In this document: in pieces, positions 42,222 to 51,830 of the stretch
Layout: each line of letters begins with the position of its first letter
Numbering within the stretch: the first letter of the stretch is position 1
Assembly (NCBI RefSeq): GCF_020215645.1
Contig: NZ_CP084058.1
Span: 11,152,501-11,216,500 of the forward strand
Source: Nonomuraea gerenzanensis
GTDB taxonomy: Bacteria; Actinomycetota; Actinomycetes; Streptosporangiales; Streptosporangiaceae
DNA length: 64,000 bases
Direction of reading: 5' to 3'
The notes under the pieces: model-generated
Told to the model about the DNA's origin: nothing
Databases searched by the model: none
The model's input: the letters and a program-made list of their open reading frames with translations, nothing else
Made by a program: the position numbers and the translations under genes

Positions 42222-43976
42222 TCAGAACAGGGGCGCCCCGTCCCTGGTGAGCTTCCAGTTGGCGGCGGCGAAGCCGGCCGGGTCGATGGTGCCCTGGGCG
42301 GTGGCGTACTCGATCAGCGCCTGCCGGATCTCCACCTGCGCGTTGTAGAGCACGGGCGCGGCGGTGACGTGCGGGAAGCCGCCGCCGCCCGACTGGCGGT
42401 AGTTGTTGATCGCGACCACGAACTCCTTGTCGTCCGGGATCGGCGCGCCGTCGTAGGTGAGGTTCGCGACGCGCTGACCGGCCGGCTTGGCCACGTCGAT
42501 GTCGTAGGAGACCCCGGCGAGCTGGTCGTAGTTGTAGTCGGGGGTGTTGTTCGCGTTGGTCAGCTTGGCGACGTCCACCGGGGCGCCGGGCGCGAGCTGG
42601 TTGAAGTACTTGGCGGAGTACTCCAGGTAGTCCTTGAGCTGCGCCCCGGTCAGCTTGACCGCCATCAGCGTGTTGTCGTAGACGTACAGGCCGGCCACGT
42701 CCCTGACCCGCACGTCACCGGCGGGGAAGACCGCGCTGCGGCTGAACGGCGCGGCGATCGACAGCACCGGCAGGGTGTTGTCCGGCAGCGCCTGCTTGAC
42801 CGTCTCGATCTGCACGTGCTGGATGTAGTCGAGGATCGGCGTGTCCCTGTACGGCGACTCGGCCGCCGAGAGCTGCTGCGACGACGTGGCCACGACCTTG
42901 TTGACGTAGCCCACCGTGGTGTCGTGCTGCGGCTTCAGCAGCGTCACGATCTTCGGGTCCTCGGGGACGGTGTTCGTGTTGATCGTGGTGGAGGACTTGC
43001 CGGTGACCACCCACCTGCCGCGCTGCTTGGTGAGCTGGAAGTCCAGCCGCGACAGGCGCTGGCCCCACTTGCCCGGCTCGGTCAGCAGCACCTGCTCGCC
43101 AGTCGCCTTGTTCGTCACGAACCGCTGGGCGACCTCGTTGTGCGCGTGCCCGAACAGCACCGCGTCGATGCCCGGCACCTGCTCGGCCACCATCGCCGAG
43201 GCGTTCTCCACGGGCAGGTCGCCGCCGTAGGACGACAGGCCGTTGTCGCCCGCGTGCGCGGTCACGACGACCACGTCCGCGCCGAGGCCCCGGATGACCG
43301 GCACCCACTTCTTCGCCGACTCGACCAGGTCGGTGAAGCGCAGCCGGCCCTCGACGTTGGCCTTGTCCCAGATGGCCACGCCCGGGTTGGTCAGGCCGAG
43401 CACGCCCACCTTGACCGGCTTGTCGCCCTTGACCTTCATGCTCTTGATCACGAACGGCTTGTACGCCGGCAGCCCCGACCTGTCGTGGACCGCGTTCGCG
43501 CCGAGCACCGGGGCCTTCAGCTGGTCGATCCAGGTGGCCAGCAGCGGCAGCCCGTAGTTGAACTCGTGGTTGCCGAGCGTCACGGCGTCGTATCCGATGG
43601 CGTTCATGGCCGCGGCCATCGGGTGGGTCTCACCGGTCTCGGTGATCGGCTCGACCTTGGCGTAGTAGTACGCCAGCGGCGTGCCCTGGATCGTGTCACC
43701 CGAGTCGAACAGCAGTGTGCGGTCCGCCCCGCGCTCCGCCCTGATCTGGTTGACCAGCGACGACACCTTCGCCAGGCCGACGTGGTTGCCCTGGCTGTCG
43801 GAGTAGGCGGTGTCCTTGAAGTAGTCCCAGTTGAGGGCGTTGCTGTGCAGGTCGGACGTGCCCATGACCGTGACCGTGACCGTTTTCGCCGGTGCGACGG
43901 CCTGCGCGGGGAGTGCCACCAGGGCCAGCGCGCAGGTCGCGGCGGCCCCGGTGAGGGCGAGCTTCATGGTTCGCAT
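42222..43976 (-). CDS. secreted bifunctional metallophosphatase/5'-nucleotidase
   Basis: A 584-residue protein from ATG 43976; ATG 43967 is an alternative. The signal peptide is about residues 1-29 (ALALVALPAQAVA). The two-metal phosphatase core shows TSDLHSNALNW, LLFDSGDTIQGTPLAYYYAK, VTLGNHEFNYGLP, VTAHAGDNGL and LFGHAHNE. The C-terminal 5_nucleotid_C domain binds the base (KLTGAQLKDYLEYSAKYFN, VVAINNYRQSGGGGFP). It hydrolyses nucleotides outside the cell for phosphate and nucleoside recovery. Confidence 0.92.
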   Translation of the reverse strand: MRTMKLALTGAAATCALALVALPAQAVAPAKTVTVTVMGTSDLHSNALNWDYFKDTAYSDSQGNHVGLAKVSSLVNQIRAERGADRTLLFDSGDTIQGTPLAYYYAKVEPITETGETHPMAAAMNAIGYDAVTLGNHEFNYGLPLLATWIDQLKAPVLGANAVHDRSGLPAYKPFVIKSMKVKGDKPVKVGVLGLTNPGVAIWDKANVEGRLRFTDLVESAKKWVPVIRGLGADVVVVTAHAGDNGLSSYGGDLPVENASAMVAEQVPGIDAVLFGHAHNEVAQRFVTNKATGEQVLLTEPGKWGQRLSRLDFQLTKQRGRWVVTGKSSTTINTNTVPEDPKIVTLLKPQHDTTVGYVNKVVATSSQQLSAAESPYRDTPILDYIQHVQIETVKQALPDNTLPVLSIAAPFSRSAVFPAGDVRVRDVAGLYVYDNTLMAVKLTGAQLKDYLEYSAKYFNQLAPGAPVDVAKLTNANNTPDYNYDQLAGVSYDIDVAKPAGQRVANLTYDGAPIPDDKEFVVAINNYRQSGGGGFPHVTAAPVLYNAQVEIRQALIEYATAQGTIDPAGFAAANWKLTRDGAPLF

Positions 43977-44011
43977 GAGGCGGAGAGTAATCCTGACAAA
44001 TCACTCAATGG

Positions 44012-44770
44012 TTACGACCGGGTGATGAACTCCCTGATCAACGCCGTGACCTCCGCCGGGCGCTCGTGCAGGACGACGTGGCCGCTGTCCAGCTCGGCGT
44101 ACTCGCTGCCGGGGACGGCGGCGTGCATGGCGCGGGCGTGCTCCACCGGGACCAGGTAGTCCTGGGTGTTGCCGATGACCAGGGTGGGGGCGGTGATCCT
44201 CGGCAGCAGGTCCCTGATGTCCACCCGTAGGTCCAGCTCGATCTGGCGCAGGGTGCCGGGCGGCGCCTGGCCCGCCATCAGGGCTCCGGCGCCCACCGAG
44301 CCGACGAAACCCGGGCTGAACCCCACGAGCGGCCCGTACGCGGCGAAGCTCTCCGGGTCGGTGGCGGCCAGCCGCGCCCACGTACGCAGGCCCAGCTCCA
44401 GCCGCGAGTCCGCGAGGTGCGTCCAGCCGGCGATCAGCACCAGCCGCCTGACCAGCTCGGGCCGCTCGGCGGCGAGCTTGGCGGCCACGACGGCGCCCAG
44501 CGAGAACCCCACCAGGTCGGACGGCTCCTCGAACGCGGCGGCCACCTGACCGGCGAGCAGGTCGAGCGTGAGGTCGCCGCCGGGGTCGAAGGTGCGGCCG
44601 CTGCCGGCGTAGTCGGGGGTGATGACCGTGCGCAGGTCGGCGAAGCCGGGGACGAGGTGGGCGTAGTTGGTGACGGCGTCGCCGCCGGTGCCGTGCACCA
44701 GCACGAGACCGGGGCCGCTGCCCGCCTTCCCGTAGTGGACGGCGCCGCCACCGTGGATGACCGTGGGCAT
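44012..44770 (-). CDS. alpha/beta hydrolase
   Basis: A 252-residue alpha/beta hydrolase. The oxyanion loop is LVLVHGTGGDAVTNYAHLVP, the nucleophile elbow GFSLGAVVA, the acid in IGNTQDYLVP and the catalytic His in LDSGHVVLHERP. It is of the general haloperoxidase/esterase type; substrate unknown. It is divergent from a TetR gene, and a palindromic operator lies in the 69-base gap. No signal peptide. Confidence 0.88.
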   Translation of the reverse strand: MPTVIHGGGAVHYGKAGSGPGLVLVHGTGGDAVTNYAHLVPGFADLRTVITPDYAGSGRTFDPGGDLTLDLLAGQVAAAFEEPSDLVGFSLGAVVAAKLAAERPELVRRLVLIAGWTHLADSRLELGLRTWARLAATDPESFAAYGPLVGFSPGFVGSVGAGALMAGQAPPGTLRQIELDLRVDIRDLLPRITAPTLVIGNTQDYLVPVEHARAMHAAVPGSEYAELDSGHVVLHERPAEVTALIREFITRS

Positions 44771-44790
44771 ACTGGTCGCACTCCTTTCTT

Positions 44791-44828
44791 TAGCGATCGA
44801 TACAGAACCATAACATAGCGATCGCTAT
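44791..44828. promoter_or_regulatory. TetR operator pair
   Basis: ATAGCGATCGCTAT (44815-44828) is a perfect 14-base palindrome 11 bases before the tetR start. A near copy, TAGCGATCGATA (44791-44802), has one mismatched arm and lies near the hydrolase start. The two centres are about 25 bases apart. The pair is well placed to repress both divergent genes. Confidence 0.8.
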
Positions 44829-44839
44829 AGAATGGCGGC

Positions 44840-45445
44840 ATGGCCAGGCAACGGGAGTTCGACAGGGAGGCGGCGCTGGAGACGGCGCTGCTCGCGTTCT
44901 GGCGCCACGGCTACGAGGCCACCTCGATCGCGGAGCTGACCGCCGCGATGGGGATCAGGCCCCCCAGCCTGTACGCGGCGTTCGGCGACAAGCGGCGGCT
45001 GTTCGAGGAGGCCGTGCGGCGCTACCAGCGGACCTACGGCGCCTTCACCACCCGCGCGCTGACCGAGGAGCCCACCGGGCGGGCGGCGATCGAGCGGGTG
45101 CTGAGGGAGACGGCGGCCGAGTACGCCAGCCGGGAGCACCCGGCCGGCTGCCTGATCATCACCGCCGCCGTGAACTGCGGGCCGGAGTCGGCCGAGGTGG
45201 AGGCGTTGCTGCGCGGCTTCAGGGAGGAGGCCAAGGCGGCGATCAAGGCGCGGATCGACGACGACGTGGCGGCCGGGCGGCTGCCCGCCGCGACGGACAC
45301 GGCGGGCCTGGCCACGTTCTACGCGGCGACGATCCAGGGCATGTCCACGCAGTCGCGCGACGGCGCCCGCTACGAGGACCTGCTCGCCGTCGCCACCCTC
45401 GCCATGTCCGCCTGGCCCGCCCCTGCCGTGGTCACAACGACTTGA
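44840..45445 (+). CDS. TetR family regulator
   Basis: A 201-residue TetR protein: REFDREAALETALLAFWRHGYEATSIAELTAAMGIRPPSLYAAFGDKRRLFEEAVRRY, the AcrR-like subgroup with a TetR_C_16-like domain. ReyPaGCLIITAAVNCG-type residues (HPAGCLIITAAVNCGPES) are typical. It is divergent from the alpha/beta hydrolase, its likely target. The 3' end overlaps the convergent GH13 gene by 14 bases. Confidence 0.9.
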   Translation: MARQREFDREAALETALLAFWRHGYEATSIAELTAAMGIRPPSLYAAFGDKRRLFEEAVRRYQRTYGAFTTRALTEEPTGRAAIERVLRETAAEYASREHPAGCLIITAAVNCGPESAEVEALLRGFREEAKAAIKARIDDDVAAGRLPAATDTAGLATFYAATIQGMSTQSRDGARYEDLLAVATLAMSAWPAPAVVTTT

Positions 45446-47093
45446 CCGAGGCGTCCTCCGGCGGGATCTCCGGCGGCGAGGCACGCAGCCAGCGGCAGCC
45501 GTGCGGGTCCATCGGCAGCCGAACCACGCCCTGCTGCGACACCTCCAGCGTCCCGTCCACCAGCAGGTCCGTGAGCAGGTGCCGCTCCAGCCCGGCCAGC
45601 CGCAGCTCCACGTCCTGAGCCGTGTCGCAGAGGTTGTGCGCGACCACCACCGTGGCCCCGTCGGCGTCGCAGCGGTGCGCGAAGACCGCCGGATGGCCGG
45701 TGTCGAGCACGGTGTACTCGCCCCACGCCAGCTCCGGGCACTCCCGGTAGCGCTCGATGAGCAGCTCGAACCAGCGCAGCAGCGACGCCGTGTCCCGCTT
45801 CTGGTCGGCCACGTTCACCCGGTCGGGGGCGAAGGAGCCACCGGGGATCTCGCGGACCGGCTCGGCCTGGCTGAAGCCGCCGTCCTGCGACCACTGCATC
45901 GGGACGCGGACCGCCATGCGGCCCTCCTCCTCCAGGTTCTCCCCCATCCCGATCTCCTCGCCGTAGAAGATCACGGGCGTGCCGGGAAGCGAGAACAGCA
46001 GGCTGTAGGCCATCTTGACGCGCCGCAGGTCGCCGCCGAGCATCGTCGGCAGGCGGCGGCGCAGCCCGCGCCCGAAGATCTGCATCTCCTTGCGCGGCCC
46101 GAACGCCTGGAAGACCTCCTCGCGCTCCTCCTCCGTCAGCTTGTCGAGGGTCAGCTCGTCGTGGTTGCGCAGGAACATCGCCCACTGGCAGTCCTTGGGC
46201 GGCTTGGGACGCTCGCGCAGGGCGTCGGCCAGCGGCGTGGCGTCGCTGCGGGCCAGCGACAGCCAGGCCTTCTGCATGCTGATGAAGTCGAAGCACATGG
46301 TGATCTGGTCGCCCAGCCCATCACCGAAATAGGCGATCAACTCCTTGTACGGCACGTTGACCTCGCCGAGCAGGATCGACCCGCCCTTGCGCCGCGTCAT
46401 GAACGCCCGCAGATCCGCGAGGAACTCGTGCGGGTTGGCCAGCTTGGGGTTGATGTTCTCGATGAGGAACGGCACCGCGTCCACCCTGAATCCCGACAGC
46501 CCCAGCTCCATCCAGAACCCGAGTATCCGCGTGATCTCGTCCCTGACCTCGGGGTTGCCCACGTTCAGGTCGGGCTGGTGCCGGTAGAAGCTGTGCAGGT
46601 AGTACTGGCGCGAGCCCTCGTCGTACTCCCAGACGCTGTTCTCCTTGTCGGGGAAGACGATCTGCTCGGGGTTGTCGGGCTCCGGCTTGTCGGACCAGAC
46701 GTACCAGTCGCGGCGGGGCGAGTCCCGGCTCGCGCGGGCCTCCTTGAACCAGGGGTGCTGGTCGGAGGTGTGGTTGACGACCAGGTCCGCGATGACGCGC
46801 AGGCCGCGGTCGTGCGCGGTCCGCATGAACTCCACGAAGTCGCCCAGCGTCCCCAGGCGGGGGTCGATGCTGTAGAAATCGGTGATGTCGTATCCGTCGT
46901 CCTTGTTGGGGGTCGGGAAGAACGGCATGAGCCAGAGACAGGTCACGCCGAGCCCTGCGAGGTAGTCGATCTGCTGCGTCAGGCCGCGGAAGTCGCCCAC
47001 GCCGTCGCCGTTGCCGTCCTTGAACGTCTCCACGTCCAGGCAGTACACAACGGCGTTCTTCCACCAGACGTCGGAGGTGTACGTCAGTCGCAT
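45432..47093 (-). CDS. GH13 alpha-amylase family enzyme, trehalose synthase-like
   Basis: A 553-residue intracellular enzyme. The GH13 motifs are all present: DLVVNHTSDQHPWF, GFRVDAVPF with nucleophile D205, LLGEVNV with acid/base E244 and FLRNHDELTL with D312. The start VWWKNAVVYCLDVETFKDGN GDGVGD and the general order resemble trehalose synthase (maltose alpha-D-glucosyltransferase), but GH13 enzymes acting on other alpha-glucosides look alike. No signal peptide. It may interconvert or hydrolyse alpha-glucans or maltose; the exact activity is not certain. Confidence 0.82.
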   Translation of the reverse strand: MRLTYTSDVWWKNAVVYCLDVETFKDGNGDGVGDFRGLTQQIDYLAGLGVTCLWLMPFFPTPNKDDGYDITDFYSIDPRLGTLGDFVEFMRTAHDRGLRVIADLVVNHTSDQHPWFKEARASRDSPRRDWYVWSDKPEPDNPEQIVFPDKENSVWEYDEGSRQYYLHSFYRHQPDLNVGNPEVRDEITRILGFWMELGLSGFRVDAVPFLIENINPKLANPHEFLADLRAFMTRRKGGSILLGEVNVPYKELIAYFGDGLGDQITMCFDFISMQKAWLSLARSDATPLADALRERPKPPKDCQWAMFLRNHDELTLDKLTEEEREEVFQAFGPRKEMQIFGRGLRRRLPTMLGGDLRRVKMAYSLLFSLPGTPVIFYGEEIGMGENLEEEGRMAVRVPMQWSQDGGFSQAEPVREIPGGSFAPDRVNVADQKRDTASLLRWFELLIERYRECPELAWGEYTVLDTGHPAVFAHRCDADGATVVVAHNLCDTAQDVELRLAGLERHLLTDLLVDGTLEVSQQGVVRLPMDPHGCRWLRASPPEIPPEDASVKSL

Positions 47094-47228
47094 CCGTAGC
47101 CGCTACCCCACGGGGCGGCTCTCATGACAGCACCGCTACGTCAGCGCGCGATGGGCGGCCTCCAGCAGGTCCCGGAAGGCCCGACGGCCACGCCGGTGGC
47201 CACGTGCGCGTTCGGGCATCGGCCCAGG

Positions 47229-48425
47229 TCACCGATCGCCGTCGCGGTGCCCCGGCCTGGTCGACTGCCTGGCCCGCAGCGCGATCTCCAGCTCGAACCG
47301 GATGTCGGGATCGGCGAGCTGGTCACCGTACAGCTCTTCGAGCTGCCGCAGCCGGTAACGCACGGTCTGCGGGTGCACGTGCAGCTTGGCCGCCACCTCG
47401 CCGGCCCCGCGCCCGTACCGCAGCCAGGCCAGCAGGGTCTCCGCCAGCCGGTCCTGCTGGGTGGGCCGCAGGTGGGCCAGGGGGGCGAGCCGCACCTCGG
47501 CCAGCACGTCGACCAGCTCCTCGTCCTTGAACACCACCAGCGTCGCCAGGTGGTCCTCGCACCGCAGCAGCCCGCGGGGCAGCACGCCGCGCCGGGACAG
47601 CTCCAGCGCCTCCCCCGCCCACCGCAGGGACGTCGCGGCCGCCACCAGCGGCACCGCGGGCCCGATGGCCGCGCGCCGCCCGCGCAGCGCGTGCTCCAGC
47701 AGCTGCGCCTGGCCCGGCCCCGCCGGGTCGGGCACCAGCAGGCACGGCAGGGGCCTGCCGGGGCCGGTGAGCACGTCGGGCGGGAGCGGGGGCACCCGGC
47801 AGGTGCCGTACTGGTCGTCGAGCGCGACGCAGGCCACCGTCCTGGGCAGCCGCCAGGCGGCGGCCTTGGCCAGGTCGGCGATGGCGTCCGGGCTGGCGGG
47901 CGGCTGGCTGAGCAGCAGGTCGAGCAGGCGGGCCCGGCGGCGCTCCATCTCGCCCGCCTCGTGCGCCCTGGCCTCGTCGTAGCCCTCGGCCGCGGCGTCG
48001 GCGAGCCGGTCGAGGTGGACGAAGACGGCCTCGCCCAGCTCGCACAGGGCCTGGGGTGACAGGCCGAGCGGGCCGGCGATCTCGGTCAGCCGCCGCCAGC
48101 CGACCCGCGCGCCGAGCCGCATCGCGGCCTGCAGCGGCTCCAGGTTGCGGCCCTCCGCCGCCTCCCCCTTGCCGATCATGCGGAACGGCTCCGGGTCCCA
48201 CGGGGCGTCGGGGCTCTCGATGCGGTCGAGGAAGCCCTCGATGGCCTGCTCGACCGCCATCCGCACGACCTTGATGTAGATCTCGTCCGATGGCCGGGCG
48301 TACTCGGGGATGCGGGCCTGGATCTCCTCGATCACCTCTTCGGAGACCGGGCCGACGCCCGACCTGAGCGTCTTCACGATGTGCGCTGGTGTACGGCTTT
48401 CGCTGATGTCACTCTTGATCGCCAT
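47229..48425 (-). CDS. PucR-like / CdaR-type helix-turn-helix regulator
   Basis: A 398-residue protein from ATG 48425, where AGGAGGG lies 6 bases upstream; ATG 48443 is rejected as it would place the ribosome site inside the gene. The C-terminus is a PucR_HTH domain: TLLAWLRYGRGAGEVAAKLHVHPQTVRYRLRQLEELYG. The N-terminal half resembles the RsbT co-antagonist/sensor region of actinomycete PucR regulators (EIYIKVVRMAVEQAIEGFLDRI, RLGARVGWRRLTEIAG). Target genes are not evident. Confidence 0.85.
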   Translation of the reverse strand: MAIKSDISESRTPAHIVKTLRSGVGPVSEEVIEEIQARIPEYARPSDEIYIKVVRMAVEQAIEGFLDRIESPDAPWDPEPFRMIGKGEAAEGRNLEPLQAAMRLGARVGWRRLTEIAGPLGLSPQALCELGEAVFVHLDRLADAAAEGYDEARAHEAGEMERRRARLLDLLLSQPPASPDAIADLAKAAAWRLPRTVACVALDDQYGTCRVPPLPPDVLTGPGRPLPCLLVPDPAGPGQAQLLEHALRGRRAAIGPAVPLVAAATSLRWAGEALELSRRGVLPRGLLRCEDHLATLVVFKDEELVDVLAEVRLAPLAHLRPTQQDRLAETLLAWLRYGRGAGEVAAKLHVHPQTVRYRLRQLEELYGDQLADPDIRFELEIALRARQSTRPGHRDGDR

Positions 48426-48489
48426 CGTCCCTCCTGTCGCCATTGTGACCCAGGCAACAGAAGAATGTGTAGCAAACGCTTGTTTCTTA

Positions 48490-48690
48490 TCACTTCTGGA
48501 GGAACGCGCTGAACTCCTCCAGGTCGATCAGGCCGTCACCGTCCTTGTCCAGCTTGAGCACGCCCTCCTGGGCGGCCTCCAGCGTCACGGGCTGGCCGAG
48601 CACCTCCATCAGCCGGACCAGCTCGACAGCGGAGATGCGGCCGTCCTTGTCGGCGTCGATCAGGTCGAAGGTGGTGGCGAACTCGCTCAT
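48490..48690 (-). CDS. small EF-hand calcium-binding protein
   Basis: A 66-residue protein from ATG 48690 (AAAGG upstream; a GTG 9 bases earlier is less likely). Two canonical EF-hand loops are present: DADKDGRISAVE and DKDGDGLIDLEE, the second with Asp, Asp, Asp, Ile and Glu at the metal positions. Such calmodulin-like small proteins bind calcium in the cytoplasm of actinomycetes (as in CabA-CabE of Streptomyces) and may buffer it or signal. Partner unknown. Confidence 0.9.
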   Translation of the reverse strand: MSEFATTFDLIDADKDGRISAVELVRLMEVLGQPVTLEAAQEGVLKLDKDGDGLIDLEEFSAFLQK

Positions 48691-48721
48691 GGGGGGCACC
48701 TTTCTACGGGTCGATCTCGGG

Positions 48722-49606
48722 TCAGACCTTAGTGGTCACCTGTCGCAAAGCGTCGATGAATGCGAGGACTTGTGGGCTCGCGTCCCCTTCGCGCCAGGCA
48801 ATGGCCAGTTCCCCAGGAGGCAGCCCCGTAACCGGCCGGTAGGTCATGCCGGGCCGCTTGTAGAGCGTGGCGTTCCCCTCGGCCACCAGCACCACCCCGA
48901 GCCCGCTGATCACGGCCTCGAAGACCTCCTCCGGCGTGTTGGCCGTCACCCCGACCACCGGCTCGTCGTCACGCGCGTCGAGCCCGAGCCAGAAGTCCCG
49001 CAGCGGCCCCGCCGCCCGGGGCAGCGCGATGAACGGCTCCCGCCGCAGCGCCTCGAACGGGATCTCCGCCAGCTCCGCCAGCGGGTGATCGGCGGGCATG
49101 GCCACCCCGCGCCGCTCGGTGGCCAGCACGTACGTGCGCAGCCCGGCCGGCACCGGCAGCCAGATGAACGCCACGTCGGACGACCCGTCGGCCAGCCCGC
49201 CGCTGGGATCGTCCCAGCCCACCAGCCGCAGCGACACCTCCCACCCGGGCATGGCCGCGCGGAAGCGGCGCAGCGCCTCCTGCTGCAACCCCCTGCCCAC
49301 GGCCGTCTGCAGGCCGATCACCAGCGTGCCGGTGGGCGCCGCCGCCCTGGCCTGCTCCACCCCGGCGTTCCAGCGTTCGAGCAGCTCGCGAGCGACCGGC
49401 AGCAGCACCGCGCCCTGCCGCGTGAGCACCACCCCGCTGGACACCCGATCGAAGAGCCGAAACCCGAGCTGCCGCTCCAGCACCCCGAGTTGCTTGGACA
49501 GCGCGGGCTGCGAGACGAACAGCCGCTCGGCGGCCCGCGTCACGTTCAGCTCCTCGGCCACCGCCACGAAATACCGCAACTCCCGCAGATGCACGTCCAT
49601 AGCCAT
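48722..49606 (-). CDS. LysR family regulator
   Basis: A 294-residue LysR protein. The HTH reads LRELRYFVAVAEELNVTRAAERLFVSQPALSKQLGVLERQLG. The co-inducer domain starts TGTLVIGLQTAVGRGLQQEA and includes FIWLPVPAGLRTYVLATERRGVAMPADHPLA. It is divergent from the aldo/keto reductase gene, with 56 bases between, in which ATAGCAAAAGGTCTTGG may hold the LysR box. It is a likely activator of the reductase and of itself. Confidence 0.92.
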   Translation of the reverse strand: MAMDVHLRELRYFVAVAEELNVTRAAERLFVSQPALSKQLGVLERQLGFRLFDRVSSGVVLTRQGAVLLPVARELLERWNAGVEQARAAAPTGTLVIGLQTAVGRGLQQEALRRFRAAMPGWEVSLRLVGWDDPSGGLADGSSDVAFIWLPVPAGLRTYVLATERRGVAMPADHPLAELAEIPFEALRREPFIALPRAAGPLRDFWLGLDARDDEPVVGVTANTPEEVFEAVISGLGVVLVAEGNATLYKRPGMTYRPVTGLPPGELAIAWREGDASPQVLAFIDALRQVTTKV

Positions 49607-49662
49607 CGGTTATAGCAAAAGGTCTTGGACCGTGGACGGGCCCCGGCGGCAGGATCAGGGCC

Positions 49663-50643
49663 ATGAAGACAAGGACTCTCGGCAGCCTGCAGGTCCCGGC
49701 GATCGGCTTCGGCGCCATGGTGCTCTCGCCCGGCGTGTACGGCGAGGTGGACGACACCCGGGCGGAGGCGGCGCTCAAGGCGGCGCTGGACGCGGGCGGC
49801 ACCCACGTGGACACCAGCGACGCCTACGGCGCGGACGGCCACAACGAGCGCCTGGTGGGCCGGGCGATCAAGGGCCGCAGGGACGAGGTGGTGGTCGCGA
49901 CCAAGTTCGGCCTGGCGATCCCGGAGGGCGAGCCGAGCCGCGCCCACCCCGTCGGGTACGCCTTCGGCGAGCTGCGCGTCAACGCCGACCCCCGCCTGGT
50001 GCGCCGCTACGCCGAGCGCAGCCTGCGCAACCTGGACACCGACGTGATCGACCTCTACTACGCCCACTACCCCGACCCCGGCGTGCCGATCGAGGAGACC
50101 GCCGACGCGATGGCCGAGCTGGTGCGCGACGGGCTGGTCAGGCACCTCGGCCTGTCCAACGTGACGGCCGCCCAGCTCAGGGCGGCGCACGCGGTGCACC
50201 CGGTGACGGCCGTGCAGAACGAGTGGTCGATGTGGCGGCCGGTGGACGCCGACCTGCTCGCGACCGCGCGCGAGCTGGGCGTCGGCATCGTGGCCTGGAG
50301 CCCGCTGGGCAACGGCTTCCTGACCGGCACGGTGCAGGCGCTCGGCGAGGGCGACTTCCGCCACAACGCGCCCCGCTTCTCCGCCGCCAACCTCGCGGGC
50401 AACAACGACCGCTACGCCCCGATCGCGACCCTGGCCGCCAACCTCGGCCTCACCCCCGCCCAGCTCGCCCTGGCCTGGCTGCTGCACCAGGACGAGCACG
50501 TGGTGGCGATCCCCGGCAGCCGCACCCCCGCGCACATCGAGGAGAACCTGGCCGCCGCCGACGTGACCCTGCACGCCGACACGCTGGCCAGGATCGACGA
50601 GGCGCTCGCCACGTTCGAGGTCAGCGGCGGGACGCTGCTCTAG
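49663..50643 (+). CDS. aldo/keto reductase
   Basis: A 326-residue NADPH-dependent reductase. The catalytic tetrad is visible: D50 and Y55 in VDTSDAYG, K81 in ATKFG and H135 in YYAHYPDP. It has the typical AKR sequence GFGAMVLSPGVYGEVDD and the cofactor motif IPGSRTPAHIEENL near the end. Such enzymes reduce aldehydes and ketones; substrate unknown. It is controlled probably by the divergent LysR gene and overlaps the convergent TPR gene by 4 bases. Confidence 0.93.
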   Translation: MKTRTLGSLQVPAIGFGAMVLSPGVYGEVDDTRAEAALKAALDAGGTHVDTSDAYGADGHNERLVGRAIKGRRDEVVVATKFGLAIPEGEPSRAHPVGYAFGELRVNADPRLVRRYAERSLRNLDTDVIDLYYAHYPDPGVPIEETADAMAELVRDGLVRHLGLSNVTAAQLRAAHAVHPVTAVQNEWSMWRPVDADLLATARELGVGIVAWSPLGNGFLTGTVQALGEGDFRHNAPRFSAANLAGNNDRYAPIATLAANLGLTPAQLALAWLLHQDEHVVAIPGSRTPAHIEENLAAADVTLHADTLARIDEALATFEVSGGTLL

Positions 50644-51830
50644 ACGGCCGGTGTGAGCCTGCCCCTGACCGGGGTGGCGAGCCAGACCGTGGCGATCGAG
50701 GCGTACAGGGCGAGCAGCGCCACGCCGGGTTCGGCGACGAGCACCGACACCACCACGGCGACGCCCAGCAGGCCCGCCCAGCCGTACAGGATCGCCCGGC
50801 CACGGGGCGAGCCGGTGTGGGCGGCCTCCTGCACGGGTGTGACCAGGGCCATGACCGACGCCCCCGCGACGCCGAGCGCCTCCTGGCCGAGCCCGATGCC
50901 CAGCCCGAGCAGCACCGCGCCTGCCGCCACCAGCCCCAGGCAGGCCACCGCCACCCGCGCCTCGGCCCCCTCGAACAGCAACCGGGTGGCCCTGCCGCGA
51001 GCCAGCCGCAGCATGCTCCACGCCTCGGCCACCCACGCCACCCAGTGCAGCAGCGCCAGGATCACGAACACCGCGATGACCGGCGGGATCACGGGCAGCA
51101 GGAAGATCAGCCGCCAGCCCTGCGGGAACCTGCCGCGCAGCCGCGACAGCCGCCGGTAGACAGGGTTGCGCTCCTTCAGCGCCCGCACCAGCCAATCCCT
51201 GGCCGCGCCGAACCCGGGATCGAGCCTGAGCACCTCGCGGAAGCTCTCCGCCGCCCGGCGCGGGTCGCCGAACCTCAGCTCCGCGCGCCCGTACACGAAG
51301 TGCGCGGTGGGGCTCTCCGGGTCGATCCGTACGGCGTGCGCGGCGGCGGCGCGGGCCTGCCCGGGGTCGCCGAGGTTGAGGTAGGCCAGCGAGACCAGGC
51401 TGACCAGGTCGCAGTCCTCCGGCTCGATGCTCAGGCCGCGCAGCGCCGCGTCCAGCATCGGCTGCCACTCGGCCTTCGACAGGTGCGCGCGGGCCAGGAC
51501 CTCCCAGGCCGGGGCGTACTCCGGGGAGAGCTCCAGGGCCGCGCGGACGGCGGTGACGGCGTCGTCCGGGCGGCGGGCCCTGTTGTAGACCTGGGCGGCG
51601 GCGTAGTGGGGCAGCCACTGGTCGGGGGCCAGGCGTACCGACTCCTGGGCCTCCTGGACGGCCTCGTCGGCCCGCCGCTGCTCGATCAGCGCGAGCGACA
51701 GCAGGGCGTGGCCGACGGTGTGCTGCGGCTCCTGGGCCAGCAGGCCGCGCAGCTCCCGCTCGGCGTCGGCGGGGCGGCGCAGCCGCAGCAGCGTGCGCGC
51801 CCGCTCGATCGGGTCGGCGGCCGTTACCAC
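50640..51830 (-). CDS. TPR membrane protein coupled to a TPR-AAA ATPase
   Basis: A 396-residue protein starting at GTG 51830, overlapping the ATPase stop by 7 bases; AAGG lies 5 bases upstream. Residues about 5-240 hold tetratricopeptide repeats (ERELRGLLAQEPQHTVGHALLSLAL, LPHYAAAQVYNRARRPDDAV, AYLNLGDPGQARAAAAHAV, RRAAESFREVLRLDPGFG). The C-terminal part has four or five membrane helices (LIFLLPVIPPVIAVFVILAL onward). The TPR region would face the cytoplasm, where it could recruit the ATPase encoded just upstream. Confidence 0.8.
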   Translation of the reverse strand: MVTAADPIERARTLLRLRRPADAERELRGLLAQEPQHTVGHALLSLALIEQRRADEAVQEAQESVRLAPDQWLPHYAAAQVYNRARRPDDAVTAVRAALELSPEYAPAWEVLARAHLSKAEWQPMLDAALRGLSIEPEDCDLVSLVSLAYLNLGDPGQARAAAAHAVRIDPESPTAHFVYGRAELRFGDPRRAAESFREVLRLDPGFGAARDWLVRALKERNPVYRRLSRLRGRFPQGWRLIFLLPVIPPVIAVFVILALLHWVAWVAEAWSMLRLARGRATRLLFEGAEARVAVACLGLVAAGAVLLGLGIGLGQEALGVAGASVMALVTPVQEAAHTGSPRGRAILYGWAGLLGVAVVVSVLVAEPGVALLALYASIATVWLATPVRGRLTPAV